61,157 bases of DNA from Bacteroidaceae bacterium (GTDB lineage: Bacteria; Bacteroidota; Bacteroidia; Bacteroidales; Bacteroidaceae), in assembly GCA_017429945.1 (NCBI GenBank), contig JAFRNY010000040.1, positions 1 through 61,157 of the forward strand, read 5' to 3'. Of this stretch, positions 1 through 7,817 are shown piece by piece. Numbering within the stretch: the first letter of the stretch is position 1; the number at the start of each line of letters is the position of its first letter. The notes under the pieces are model-generated. The model searched no databases and was not told where the DNA came from. It saw only the letters and a program-made list of their open reading frames with translations. The translations under genes were made by a program, and so were the position numbers.

Positions 1-51
1 ATTATTCATTTATTAATTCTTTAGATGGTTAAATGATTTACTATAGGACGG

Positions 52-196
52 GCTCTCCCCTCCTTGACGTGGAGACTTTCCTTTCCACTGGCCGTCACTG
101 CGCCAGCCGCTCCCCTCCCTGGGAGGGGCCGGGGGTGGGTCTTCACTGCCCCCCTCCCTAACGGGAGGGGTTGGGGGTGGGTCTGCGGGGGGTGGG
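52..196. repeat. GC-rich palindromic intergenic repeats
   Basis: This gene-free left edge holds short C-rich/G-rich inverted repeats (CCCCTCCCT paired with GGGAGGGG) followed by GGGGGTGGGTCT, present two to three times. Positions 55-144 resemble, in the same order, the repeat inside the cobJ-cobH gene at about 868-963: a GGGAGACTTTC-like segment, a TGCGC segment, then the CCCTCCCT/GGGAGGGG hairpin and GGGTCTTC. It is therefore a dispersed element of roughly 90 bp. Positions 1-51 are AT-rich and show nothing I recognise. Confidence 0.75.
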
Positions 197-197
197 T

Positions 198-1697
198 CTA
201 TAGGTCGCGTCCGGGTTTGAGTTGTTCGGCATCGTCGTAGGTGAGAATGGCGTTGACGAGGGTGGCCGCGAGGTTGCTGCCGCCCTTGCGACCCTCGACG
301 ATGATCTTGGGCACCTGCGTCAAGGTCTTGGCCGCGTGCTTGCTTTCGCAGACATGCACGAAGCCGACGGGGGCGCCGATGATGCCGGCCGGGCGCAGCT
401 TGCCTTTGCGCACGAGGTCGCAGATCTCGAAGAGGGCCGTAGGTGCATTGCCTACGACGTAAAGAGCCTCTGGATATTCCTCTGCCGCCAGCTGCATGCA
501 AGCCTGGCTGCGGGTGATGTTTTGCTCTTGGGCCATCTGCTTGGAGCGAGGGTCGTTGATATAGCAATGGACTTCGATGCCGAGGCGCTCCAAGGCTCCC
601 TTGCGGATGCCGCTGGCGGCCATCGTGACGTCGGTGACGATATGGCGCAGGCTACCGTCGACAACCTTATTATATATCCGCTCCGTGGCTCGTTCGTCCA
701 TCCAAAGGCATTGCTCCATGCTGAAGTCCACCGTGGTGTGGATGGCGTGCAGCAAAGGCCACAGGCGCCACCTCGGCACGTCGGGATTCTTCATCTCAGA
801 GAGGATGGTGCGGAACGACTCGTTCATGATCTGCTGACCGGCAGAAGCCCCACCCCCAGCAGACCCCTCTAAATCTCCCCGTAAGGGGAGACTTTCGTTT
901 CCGGTTGCTCCCATTGCGCGCAGCCCCTCCCCTCCCTGACGGGAGGGGGCGGGGGTGGGTCTTCGATAATATCCCCTCGGCGTGATGAACTTACCTTGCC
1001 ATTCATAGCTTTGCGAGTTGCCGATGATGAGCACGCAGAACATATCCACCTGCTCGGGGTCGAGGTCGGCAAGGGTGGTGAGCGTGACTTCCTGCTCGGG
1101 ACGTCCTGCCTGACGAACGATGCCTACTGGCGTCGTGGCGCTGCGACCTTCAAGGAGGAAGAGCTCGCGCAGGCGGTAGAGCTGCCAATAGCGGCCATGC
1201 GATCGGGGATTGTAGACGGCCGTGACGAAATCGCCGACAGCGGCGGCACGGATGCGTTTCTCTATCAATGCCCAAGGCGTCATCAGGTCGGAGAGCGAGA
1301 TGATGCAGAGGTCGTGGCCGATGGGAGCGCCCAGCAACGAGGCGGCTTTCTGGAAGGCTGAGATGCCTGGCAGAACGACGATGTCCAAGCAGCTGCCGCG
1401 CTCACGCTTCATCTCATAAACGAGGGGTGCCATGCCATAGATGCCGGCATCGCCCGAGGAGATGACGACGACGGTCTTGCCTTCCTCGGCCAAGCAGAAA
1501 GCCTGCTCGGCACGCTCACGTTCGCGTTTCATGCCTGTGTCGATGCACTGACAGCCAGGCTTCAGATAAGGCTCTACGAAACGGGAGTAATACTTATAGC
1601 CAACGACGAAATCGGCTTCGCGCACGGCGTCGAGCACTGCGGGAGTCATGTCTTCGGGACTGCCAGGACCAAGGCCGGCGATGATAATTTTGGACAT
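198..1697 (-). CDS. cobJ: CobJ-CobH fusion: precorrin-3B C17-methyltransferase / precorrin-8X methylmutase
   Basis: Bifunctional corrin-ring enzyme of 499 aa. Residues 1 to about 240 are a tetrapyrrole methylase of the CobJ/CbiH family (N-terminal GLGPGSPEDMT, then VVVISSGDAGIYGMA), which performs the C17 methylation with ring contraction. Residues from about 292 to the end are a CobH/CbiC methylmutase (DVTMAASGI, GNAPTALFEI, APVGFVHVCESK), which moves the C11 methyl to C12. The roughly 50 residues between them (RRPTPAPSRQGG onward) are translated from a dispersed GC-rich repeat, not from a conserved domain. ATG at 1697 is the natural methylase start. It is the last cobalamin gene in the window, 50 bp downstream of cbiB, and is cytoplasmic. 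CbiK in the same locus suggests the early-cobalt (anaerobic) pathway, where the names are cbiH and cbiC. Confidence 0.93.
   Translation of the reverse strand: MSKIIIAGLGPGSPEDMTPAVLDAVREADFVVGYKYYSRFVEPYLKPGCQCIDTGMKRERERAEQAFCLAEEGKTVVVISSGDAGIYGMAPLVYEMKRERGSCLDIVVLPGISAFQKAASLLGAPIGHDLCIISLSDLMTPWALIEKRIRAAAVGDFVTAVYNPRSHGRYWQLYRLRELFLLEGRSATTPVGIVRQAGRPEQEVTLTTLADLDPEQVDMFCVLIIGNSQSYEWQGKFITPRGYYRRPTPAPSRQGGEGLRAMGATGNESLPLRGDLEGSAGGGASAGQQIMNESFRTILSEMKNPDVPRWRLWPLLHAIHTTVDFSMEQCLWMDERATERIYNKVVDGSLRHIVTDVTMAASGIRKGALERLGIEVHCYINDPRSKQMAQEQNITRSQACMQLAAEEYPEALYVVGNAPTALFEICDLVRKGKLRPAGIIGAPVGFVHVCESKHAAKTLTQVPKIIVEGRKGGSNLAATLVNAILTYDDAEQLKPGRDL
845..963. repeat. GC-rich MITE-like repeat inside cobJ-cobH linker
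   Basis: The segment begins with AAGCCCCACCCCCAGC and ends with its near-inverse GCGGGGGTGGGTCTT, so it has about 15-bp imperfect terminal inverted repeats. Inside are two palindromes (CTCCCCGTAAGGGGAG and CCCTCCCTGACGGGAGGG). It resembles the intergenic copy at 55-144. It is translated without a stop as the linker of the CobJ-CobH fusion. Confidence 0.75.
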
Positions 1698-1762
1698 ATT
1701 AACGGATTAACGGATTAACAGATTAACGGATTAACGAATTAACAAATTAACAGATTAACAGG
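1698..1762. repeat. ATTAACRGA 9-bp tandem repeat
   Basis: About seven copies of ATTAAC plus a three-base spacer (GGA, AGA, GAA, AAA) occupy the cbiB-cobJ junction. The repeat extends into cbiB: the last codons (LLIC) and the TAA stop of CbiB are written in repeat sequence. Related ATTAAC units occur in the riboswitch at 11250-11290. Confidence 0.8.
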
Positions 1763-2700
1763 GGATTGAAACTGACGGCGAGGGCGGTGAGGGCCACCAT
1801 CATCACTTCGGCGATGCGGTTGATGCGGACTGCTGTGCGCATGTCCTCGGTCGTTAAGGAACGTTCGTTCTCGCCGATATATGGTTTGTCAAAGAGTTCA
1901 CCGAAATAGTAGTGAGGGCCGCCGAAACGGCAGTCGAGGATGCCGGCAAGGGCAGCTTCGGGGTAGCCGCTGTTGGGCGATGCGTGCTGGCGGCCGTACT
2001 TCTTAATAAAATGACAAATGACTAATGACAAATGACTAATGGAGTGCGGCAGCGCCATCAGCAGCGCCGTGAGACGGGCTGGTATGTAGTTGGCCACGTC
2101 GTCGATGCGCGCTGCCCAACAGCCGAAGTCGCGATAGCGCTCGGTGCGATAGCCGATCATCGAATCGAGGGTGTTGACCATCTTGTAGGCCAGCATACCG
2201 GGTGCGCCGAGCAGAGCAAACCAGAAGAGGGGCGCCACGACGCCGTCGCTGAGGTTCTCGGCAAGCGTCTCGAGGGCTGCCGTACGCACTTCCTGTGCAG
2301 AGAGCTGACTGGTGTCGCGTCCCACGATGCGGGCTACCTGTCTGCGGCCTTCATCCAACGAACGGTCGAGGGCGAGGAAGACAGCTCGCACCTCGCGGAT
2401 GAGGGTGGTACCTGCAAGACAGAAGAAGACGACGAGCACGTTCCACGAAAGGAATAATGAAGAATGAAGGATGAAGAATGAAGAATTGATGATAGCGGTG
2501 AGGAGAAAAGTCATGGCGATGAGCGAGAGGGCCACGAAGGCTCCTTTGAGTTTGCGGCGACGGCCGCGGTTGAAGCGATGCTCACAGGCAGCGATAGCCT
2601 TACCGAATCCTACTACAGGATGCGGTAGACGGGCTGGATCACCGAAGCAGAGGTCGAGCAGCCAACCGAGTAAGAGGGCTATGGTCAATTCAATATGCAT
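1747..2700 (-). CDS. cbiB: CbiB/CobD adenosylcobinamide-phosphate synthase
   Basis: Integral membrane enzyme (317 aa) that attaches the aminopropanol (phosphate) linker to adenosylcobyric acid. The family is recognised from GWLLDLCFGDPARLPHPVVGFG at the N-terminus (given here only as a landmark at residues 14-35), then LSDGVVAPLFW and MVNTLDSMIGYRTERY. Hydrophobic segments occur throughout. Two short repeat-derived insertions are visible at residues about 69-83 and 219-232, in loop-like positions, and the C-terminus (LLIC) is made of ATTAAC repeat. The substrate comes from CobQ and the aminopropanol precursor from the CobC domain, both encoded just upstream. ATG at 2700 precedes the conserved N-terminus. 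Confidence 0.93.
   Translation of the reverse strand: MHIELTIALLLGWLLDLCFGDPARLPHPVVGFGKAIAACEHRFNRGRRRKLKGAFVALSLIAMTFLLTAIINSSFFILHSSLFLSWNVLVVFFCLAGTTLIREVRAVFLALDRSLDEGRRQVARIVGRDTSQLSAQEVRTAALETLAENLSDGVVAPLFWFALLGAPGMLAYKMVNTLDSMIGYRTERYRDFGCWAARIDDVANYIPARLTALLMALPHSISHLSLVICHFIKKYGRQHASPNSGYPEAALAGILDCRFGGPHYYFGELFDKPYIGENERSLTTEDMRTAVRINRIAEVMMVALTALAVSFNPLLIC
2005..2042. repeat. ATGACAAATGACTA repeat within cbiB
   Basis: Two and a half copies of a 14-bp unit (AATGACAAATGACT) lie in frame in cbiB and are read on the minus strand as SHLSLVICHF. The same family fills the region 2838-2927 and the CobC-CobQ linker. Confidence 0.75.
2451..2493. repeat. GAATGAAGRATGAA repeat within cbiB
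   Basis: Short GAATGAAGGATGAAGAATGA-type tandem units inside cbiB, translated on the minus strand as INSSFFILHSSLF. It is an in-frame insertion in a hydrophobic region near residue 75. Confidence 0.7.
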
Positions 2701-2724
2701 AAGTCTCTATCATTAGTTATTAGT

Positions 2725-2822
2725 CACAGCCCCCTCCGACTCCCCCAAGGGGGAGGGAATTGGTGCGGTAAGGTAAACGCCACGGCCCCCTCCGACTCCC
2801 CCAAGGGGGGAGGGAATTGGTG
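2725..2822. repeat. Paired CCCCCTCCGACTCCCCC palindromic repeats
   Basis: Two near-identical copies (about 2730-2765 and 2786-2822) of a C-rich arm followed by AAGGGGGAGGGAATTGGTG, separated by about 20 bp. They lie between cbiB and cobC-cobQ and contain no gene. Confidence 0.8.
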
Positions 2823-2837
2823 TAGTAGGGTAAATAT

Positions 2838-2927
2838 CATTTGTCATTCGTCATTTGTCATTCGTCATTTGTCATTCGTCATTTGTCATTCGTCATTCAC
2901 CATTCGTCATTCACCATTCGTCATTAT
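2838..2927. repeat. TCATTYGTCATT 14-bp tandem repeat
   Basis: About six copies of a 14-bp unit made of two 7-mers (GTCATTC and GTCATTT). The right end runs into the cobC-cobQ gene, so the last residues (MTNGE) and the stop codon of CobQ are repeat-derived. Confidence 0.85.
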
Positions 2928-5633
2928 CCTATAAAGTTTGTCCATATCCAAATGTTTACGAACGTGGTCGGCCAAGCGGTCGTACTGCTCTTCCTTGAAG
3001 GCCGCATAGTCGAAGGAGCGGGCTTCAGCGGTGAAGCGGTCGGCAAAGGGAGCGAGCAGGGCATCGACAACAGGGGCGTTGTCGAGGACGCCATGAAGGT
3101 AAGTGCCCCAGCAGCGATTGCTGACGCAGTAGCCATCTTCGCGACCATCGTCGAGGAGGGCGAAGGGCTGAGAGGGCGCATCGCCGAAGGGACGGGTCTC
3201 GCCCATATGAATCTCGTAGGCTGAGCCACTTGCTCCGACGGGAGAACTGTCGGACGCACTCACGGAAGAGGGGACATCGTAGATCGAGAACTGGACCTGG
3301 CGTGTGACTTTCTCGCCGCTCATGGTCGTCGTGGTGGGCAGGAGACCGAGGCCAGGAAAGCGCTCGAGGTCGCCTTCGACGTGATCGGGGTCACAGACCT
3401 CGACGCCCATCATCTGATAGCCACCGCAGATGCCGATGACCGTCTTGCCATCGCGGTGAGCACGTTGGATGGCCTGGGCCACACCGTTGCGGCGCAGTTC
3501 GTAGAGGTCGTCGAGCGTGGACTTGGAGCCTGGCACGATGACGATGTCGGCCTTAGAGATTTCCTCGACGTTGTTGGTATAATAAAGATGTACGCGCGTG
3601 TCCTGCTCCAAGGCATCGAAGTCGGTGAAATTGGAGAGGTGGCGCAGCATGACAACGGCGATATTCACTCGTCCGCAGGCAGCCTGCTTCGACTTTCCCG
3701 AGAGCGAGACGCTGTCCTCCTCCTCGATATGGATGTCCTTGAAATAAGGTATGACACCGAGGACAGGCACGCACGTGAGTTCTTCTATCATGCGGCGACC
3801 ATCATCGAAGAGGCGCAGGTCGCCACGGAACTTGTTGATGATAATGCCCTTGATGCGGGCTCGGTCTTCGGGCGCCTGAAGCATGATGCTGCCATAGACC
3901 GAGGCGAAGACACCGCCGCGATCGATGTCGGCCACGAGGATGACGTTGGCATCAGCATGGCGGGCCATAGGAAGGTTGACGAGGTCGGTGGCACGCAGGT
4001 TAAGCTCCGAGATGCTGCCGGCCCCCTCCATGACGATGGGATTGTAGCGTGCTGCGAGGCGGTCGAAAGCGGCACATACCTCTTTGCGGAAATCGATGTC
4101 CGCGGTGTCACCCCCGCTGCGTTTCCAGTAGTCGTATGCGCTTTTGTTGCCGATGGGCCGACCGTGCAAGACGACCTGCGAAGTGTGGTCACTCTGCGGT
4201 TTCAGAAGCAACGGGTTCATGTCCGTATGGCAAGGGATGCCTGCAGCCTCAGCCTGAACAGCCTGCGCACGTCCTATTTCAAGACCTTCGGGCGTGGCGT
4301 AGGAGTTCAAGGCCATATTCTGCGCCTTGAAGGGAGCGGGGTGATAGCCGTCCTGCCGGAAGATGCGACAGAGGGCGGTAGCCAACACGCTCTTGCCGGC
4401 ATCACTTCCTGTGCCGCAGAGCATGATGTTATGTAATGACGAATGACGAATGACAAATGACGAATGAAATTTGCCATCAGGATTGGATTGTGATTTTGAT
4501 TCGTCATTACGAGCGGAGCGAGACTCGTCATTCGTCATTCTATCTGATTCGTCATTCTTAATATTCAACGCATCAATCAGTTCATCATCATCCTCCCTGG
4601 TCTGTGCCGCCACGCGGAAGTGATAGGGCGTGAGACCTTCAAAGTTGGAGGCATCGCGGATGAGGAGGCCGTTGCGCGTGGCCAGATGCTCTTTCAGCTC
4701 AGCGGCGGTAATGCCTAAGCGTTCGTCCAGACGACAGAGCATGAAGTTGGTGCTTGTAGGCTCGACGCTGATGCCATCAATAGCATGGAGGGCATTGCGT
4801 AGGCGCTGAGCCTCAGCGAGGTATGAGGTGAGTTCCGGGAGGACGCGCGCGTGGTTCCTGATCAACCAAGTCGCCGCCTCTATGGCCAAGGCATTCACCG
4901 ACCACGGACGCAGGCGCTGGCGCAACTGACCAATGAGCGCAGCAGCGCCGATGACATAACCGATGCGCAGGCCAGGAATGCAATAGGTCTTCGTGAGCGA
5001 GTGCAGTTGAAGGATATTACCTGCCGCTACGGCTTCGGCGGGCGACAGCAAAGGGGCAAGTGTATAGTCCTCGTAGGACTGGTCGAGGACAAGAAGGTGG
5101 TAGCGCTTAGCGAGGCCGAGAACGTCAGCTTTAGGGATGACCGAACCCGTGGGATTATTGGGGTTGCAGAGCCATGCAGAAGAGCCAACAGGCCCACCCC
5201 CAACGGACCCACCCCCCAGCCCCTCCCTGTGAGGGAGGGGAGTAGATACCACTGAGAGGTTGGCGTGGTGGCAGGCATCGGCATATTCTGAGAATGTGGG
5301 AGAAAAGATAACGGCCATTGAAAGGCAATCACTCCCCTCTCCCTTTGGAGAGGGATTGGGGGTGAGGCTGTTGTGGGTGAGGCTTGCTATTAGATATATC
5401 GCCTCCGTGGCGCCGCTCGTGACAAGCACGCAGTCCTCCCCCACTCCACTTTGCTCTGCGATGAGTCGTTCCAAGGCACGTGGTTCGGGTTCGGGGTACG
5501 TGCCGATGACATCGAGGCGTGAAGACAAAAACGTCTTCAACCCGCTGAGGTCAGCGTGGCTGAAGATGTTGCTACTGAAGTTATGACTGATGCCAGTGTA
5601 GCGGTAGGCATCGTCGCCGTGTCCTTGTAACAT
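2907..5633 (-). CDS. cobQ: CobC-CobQ fusion: threonine-phosphate decarboxylase / cobyric acid synthase
   Basis: A single 908-aa frame joins two cobalamin enzymes. Residues 1 to about 356 are a PLP-dependent threonine-phosphate decarboxylase-like domain (HNFSSNIFSHADLSGL; lysine in HSLTKTYCIPGLRIGY), which would supply the aminopropanol phosphate used by CbiB. Residues from about 404 (MLCGTGSDAGKSV) to the end are a CobQ/CbiP glutamine-dependent amidotransferase (P-loop, GAGSISELNLR, GICGGYQMMG with the catalytic Cys) that makes cobyric acid. The linker (residues 357-403) is translated from TGACGAA-type repeats, and two GC-rich repeats sit inside the CobC part (about residues 80-101 and 129-149). 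A -7 element 17 bp upstream suggests its own promoter in addition to riboswitch read-through. Re-initiation at the CobQ methionine (4424) is possible. Confidence 0.9.
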   Translation of the reverse strand: MLQGHGDDAYRYTGISHNFSSNIFSHADLSGLKTFLSSRLDVIGTYPEPEPRALERLIAEQSGVGEDCVLVTSGATEAIYLIASLTHNSLTPNPSPKGEGSDCLSMAVIFSPTFSEYADACHHANLSVVSTPLPHREGLGGGSVGGGPVGSSAWLCNPNNPTGSVIPKADVLGLAKRYHLLVLDQSYEDYTLAPLLSPAEAVAAGNILQLHSLTKTYCIPGLRIGYVIGAAALIGQLRQRLRPWSVNALAIEAATWLIRNHARVLPELTSYLAEAQRLRNALHAIDGISVEPTSTNFMLCRLDERLGITAAELKEHLATRNGLLIRDASNFEGLTPYHFRVAAQTREDDDELIDALNIKNDESDRMTNDESRSARNDESKSQSNPDGKFHSSFVIRHSSLHNIMLCGTGSDAGKSVLATALCRIFRQDGYHPAPFKAQNMALNSYATPEGLEIGRAQAVQAEAAGIPCHTDMNPLLLKPQSDHTSQVVLHGRPIGNKSAYDYWKRSGGDTADIDFRKEVCAAFDRLAARYNPIVMEGAGSISELNLRATDLVNLPMARHADANVILVADIDRGGVFASVYGSIMLQAPEDRARIKGIIINKFRGDLRLFDDGRRMIEELTCVPVLGVIPYFKDIHIEEEDSVSLSGKSKQAACGRVNIAVVMLRHLSNFTDFDALEQDTRVHLYYTNNVEEISKADIVIVPGSKSTLDDLYELRRNGVAQAIQRAHRDGKTVIGICGGYQMMGVEVCDPDHVEGDLERFPGLGLLPTTTTMSGEKVTRQVQFSIYDVPSSVSASDSSPVGASGSAYEIHMGETRPFGDAPSQPFALLDDGREDGYCVSNRCWGTYLHGVLDNAPVVDALLAPFADRFTAEARSFDYAAFKEEQYDRLADHVRKHLDMDKLYRIMTNGE
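4430..4562. repeat. TGACGAA-type repeats forming the CobC-CobQ linker
   Basis: Units such as AATGACGAATGACAAATGA occur at 4434-4467 and again, in the other orientation, around 4500-4557 (GTCATTCGTCATTC). They flank a short unique stretch and form a loose inverted pair. All are translated in frame as the NDESDRMTNDES and FHSSFVIRHSS segments. Confidence 0.8.
5186..5245. repeat. GC-rich palindromic repeat in the CobC domain
   Basis: CCCACCCCC occurs twice, followed by the palindrome CCCCTCCCTGTGAGGGAGGGG. It is the same family as at 100-190 and 845-963, and is translated as PLPHREGLGGGSVGGGPV within the decarboxylase domain. Confidence 0.8.
5329..5392. repeat. CCCTCTCC/GGAGAGGG repeat in the CobC domain
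   Basis: The palindrome CTCTCCCTTTGGAGAG followed by GGGATTGGGGGTGAG is translated on the minus strand as SLTPNPSPKGEG. This peptide type is familiar from repeat insertions in Bacteroidota proteins. Confidence 0.8.
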
Positions 5634-5649
5634 AAGCGTTTTGCGGGCA

Positions 5650-5657
5650 CAAAGATA
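5650..5657 (-). promoter_or_regulatory. Putative internal promoter (-7) for cobC-cobQ
   Basis: On the minus strand the sequence reads TATCTTTG, a perfect TAnnTTTG -7 element, 17 bp upstream of the cobC-cobQ ATG. It would give a leader of about 10 nt and riboswitch-independent expression of cobC-cobQ, cbiB and cobJ-cobH. Confidence 0.55.
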
Positions 5658-5683
5658 ATGAAAATTCGCTAAAGGGGAAGCTT

Positions 5684-7798
5684 TTAATGCTTAAATTTCA
5701 ACTTGAGGCCTACTACGAACATACGTCCAGGCGAATAGAGGGCATAGCGGCGGAGGCTGGAGTCGATGCGTCGGTCTACGCGGTCGAAGAGGTTGTCCAC
5801 ACCTACGGACGGCTCGATGAGCGCCCAGCTGAGAACGTCGAAAGTGTGATGCGTGGAGAGGTTCCAAATGCCATGACCGGGTGCGTCCTCGTAGTCGGGA
5901 TAGTAGGTCTTCGACTGCAGACGGCCGTTGACGTTGACGTTGAGCGTGTAGAAGCCCCACGAATGGTAGTAGTTGGCCGCGAGTGTGCCCACATTCTTGA
6001 TGCTGCGCTCGAGATTGCGCCACTTGCCGTCGGAGCAGCTGCGAGCGTGCATCAGCGCATAGTTGGCGGTGAGGTTGAACCCGTTGAAGAGGTTGGCCGA
6101 GAGGTTGACCTGCAGGCCTTTGATGTTGCCGCGGTCGCTGTTCTCATAGAGGCTGTAGCGCTCAAGCAGAGCGGCTTGATCGGCGGTCATCTCTGGGAAC
6201 TCGGTTTGCAGGCGGGCCAAAGCAGCAGGGTCAATGTCGATGTTCTGACGGACGACCATATCGCGAACACGGTTGATGAAACCGGTCACGCCCACCGCAA
6301 AGCGCGCCGTGCGATATTCGGCTCCGACAGAGACGTAGTGGCTCTTCTCAGGGTCGAGGTCGCGATTGCCGAAGATGATCTGCGGCTTGCCGCGATTGAC
6401 AGCGAAGTAGTGGTAGTGCAGCTCATCAAGGCCTGGAGCACGGAAGCCGGCGGAGTAGTTGGCACGCAGGTTGAAGTGGCCGAGGCTGTACATGAGCGCG
6501 GCCTTGGGCGTGAGGTGGCTGCCGAAGTTCTCGTGGTAGTCGTAGCGGAGGCCGACGGTAGCCGTGGCGAAACCACTGCCTAAACGCAGCTTGTGCTCGT
6601 GCTGACCGTAGAGAGCGAAGATGTTGGCAGCCTGATCGATATTGCCGGACGTGGCTTCGAGGTGGTCGCGCCGCCAGTCGGCTCCGAAGATGGTGGTGCC
6701 GTCCTTGGCAAGCCCGAGGATGGCTTTGGCCTGCCCCTCCATGGTGTGCTGACGCTTCGACTGCACGTAATCGCCCACCGCCTGTGATTTCGTGGCTACG
6801 TCGTAGTCCTTGCCATAGCGGAAATGGTCGCTGGTGAAGTCGACTTGCAGGGAGTTCTTGGGCGAGAACTTATAGATGCCCCCGGCATACCAGCGCAGGG
6901 CACGGTAGTGCATCTCGTAGTCTGTGCCGCCTGCGATGTCGGGGTTGGTGTTGGGGCGGTCGGTGATCTTGTCGTTGTAGTCGATACCGGCGTTGAGGGA
7001 GTAGGTTCCTCGCGACGAGACCGAGCGGCGCTCTCTATCGGGCAAGAAGGTGAAACGCTGGCTGAGAAGATGGGAGCGGTAGCCGGTGAAGAGGGGGGCA
7101 AGGGTTTGTTGCGTCTCAGTAGTGGAACCATTCTTGTAGACGAGGTCGTTGGTCTGGTAGCTGTCGGCACGGTCGTAGGTGTAGCTGGTGTAGGAGCCGA
7201 GGCCGTGGGTGTAGATGTCGAGGTTGACATTCTCGGTGAGCTTGCCCTCGCCACTGACGCGGGTGTCGGAGGTGACGCCGATAAGCTGATTTGTGGGTTG
7301 ATCCGTGATGATGTTGATGACACCCCCGATAGCATCAGAGCCGTAGAGCGACGAGGCCGCACCGTCGAGCACCTCGATGCGCTTGACGCGGCTCATGTTG
7401 ATGCGCGCCAGGTCGACGTTGCCCGAGATGTCGCCCGAAAGTTTCTGACCGTTGATGAGAATGAGCAGGTATTTATTGCCCAATCCGTTCATGCGGAGGA
7501 AAGAACCCATGGAACTTGGCGCCATGGACACCTGCGGTAGCATACGCGTCACGGCGTCCTCGAAGGTGGCTATGCCCTGTTCCTCGAACTCGCGATTCGT
7601 GAGGGTACGGACGGGCGTGGCCGTAGCCTTAAGGCGCTGGTGGTGGCCTGTACCAGTGACGACTACGGGGTTCAGGTCGTGTGAGCGCTCAGCACGAGCC
7701 GAGTCGGTGCGTGTCATCTGGTGAATTTGCGCAAAAGCGGTGCTCCCGCAGAACAGGAGCACCGCCGAGAGGCAGATAGTATTTATGGAGTGTTTCAT
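5684..7798 (-). CDS. TonB-dependent outer-membrane receptor (BtuB-like)
   Basis: A 704-aa outer-membrane receptor. It has a signal peptide (MKHSINTICLSAVLLF...AFAQ), then a TonB-box-like stretch (LNPVVVTGTG) at about residue 45 and a plug domain (GLGNKYLLILINGQKL, YGSDAIGGVINIIT), followed by a beta-barrel that ends in LKLKFKH. Its place in the riboswitch-led operon, between a CbiK-like lipoprotein and corrin-synthesis genes, suggests transport of corrinoids or a related tetrapyrrole or metal. It starts 20 bp after the chelatase gene. It is not a SusC-type receptor: there is no long N-terminal carboxypeptidase-like domain and no SusD partner. The ligand is inferred from context only. Confidence 0.88.
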   Translation of the reverse strand: MKHSINTICLSAVLLFCGSTAFAQIHQMTRTDSARAERSHDLNPVVVTGTGHHQRLKATATPVRTLTNREFEEQGIATFEDAVTRMLPQVSMAPSSMGSFLRMNGLGNKYLLILINGQKLSGDISGNVDLARINMSRVKRIEVLDGAASSLYGSDAIGGVINIITDQPTNQLIGVTSDTRVSGEGKLTENVNLDIYTHGLGSYTSYTYDRADSYQTNDLVYKNGSTTETQQTLAPLFTGYRSHLLSQRFTFLPDRERRSVSSRGTYSLNAGIDYNDKITDRPNTNPDIAGGTDYEMHYRALRWYAGGIYKFSPKNSLQVDFTSDHFRYGKDYDVATKSQAVGDYVQSKRQHTMEGQAKAILGLAKDGTTIFGADWRRDHLEATSGNIDQAANIFALYGQHEHKLRLGSGFATATVGLRYDYHENFGSHLTPKAALMYSLGHFNLRANYSAGFRAPGLDELHYHYFAVNRGKPQIIFGNRDLDPEKSHYVSVGAEYRTARFAVGVTGFINRVRDMVVRQNIDIDPAALARLQTEFPEMTADQAALLERYSLYENSDRGNIKGLQVNLSANLFNGFNLTANYALMHARSCSDGKWRNLERSIKNVGTLAANYYHSWGFYTLNVNVNGRLQSKTYYPDYEDAPGHGIWNLSTHHTFDVLSWALIEPSVGVDNLFDRVDRRIDSSLRRYALYSPGRMFVVGLKLKFKH

Positions 7799-7817
7799 GG
7801 ATTTCTTACATCCGTGT

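Noticed and set aside
13-567. Minus-strand open frame at the left edge
   Set aside because: Mostly out-of-frame reading of cobH and of the GC-rich repeats; no family resemblance.
4424-4430. Frameshift or sequencing error joining CobC and CobQ
   Set aside because: The frame is open without any shift and similar repeat-based junctions occur in CobJ-CobH, so an error is not needed to explain it, although it cannot be excluded.
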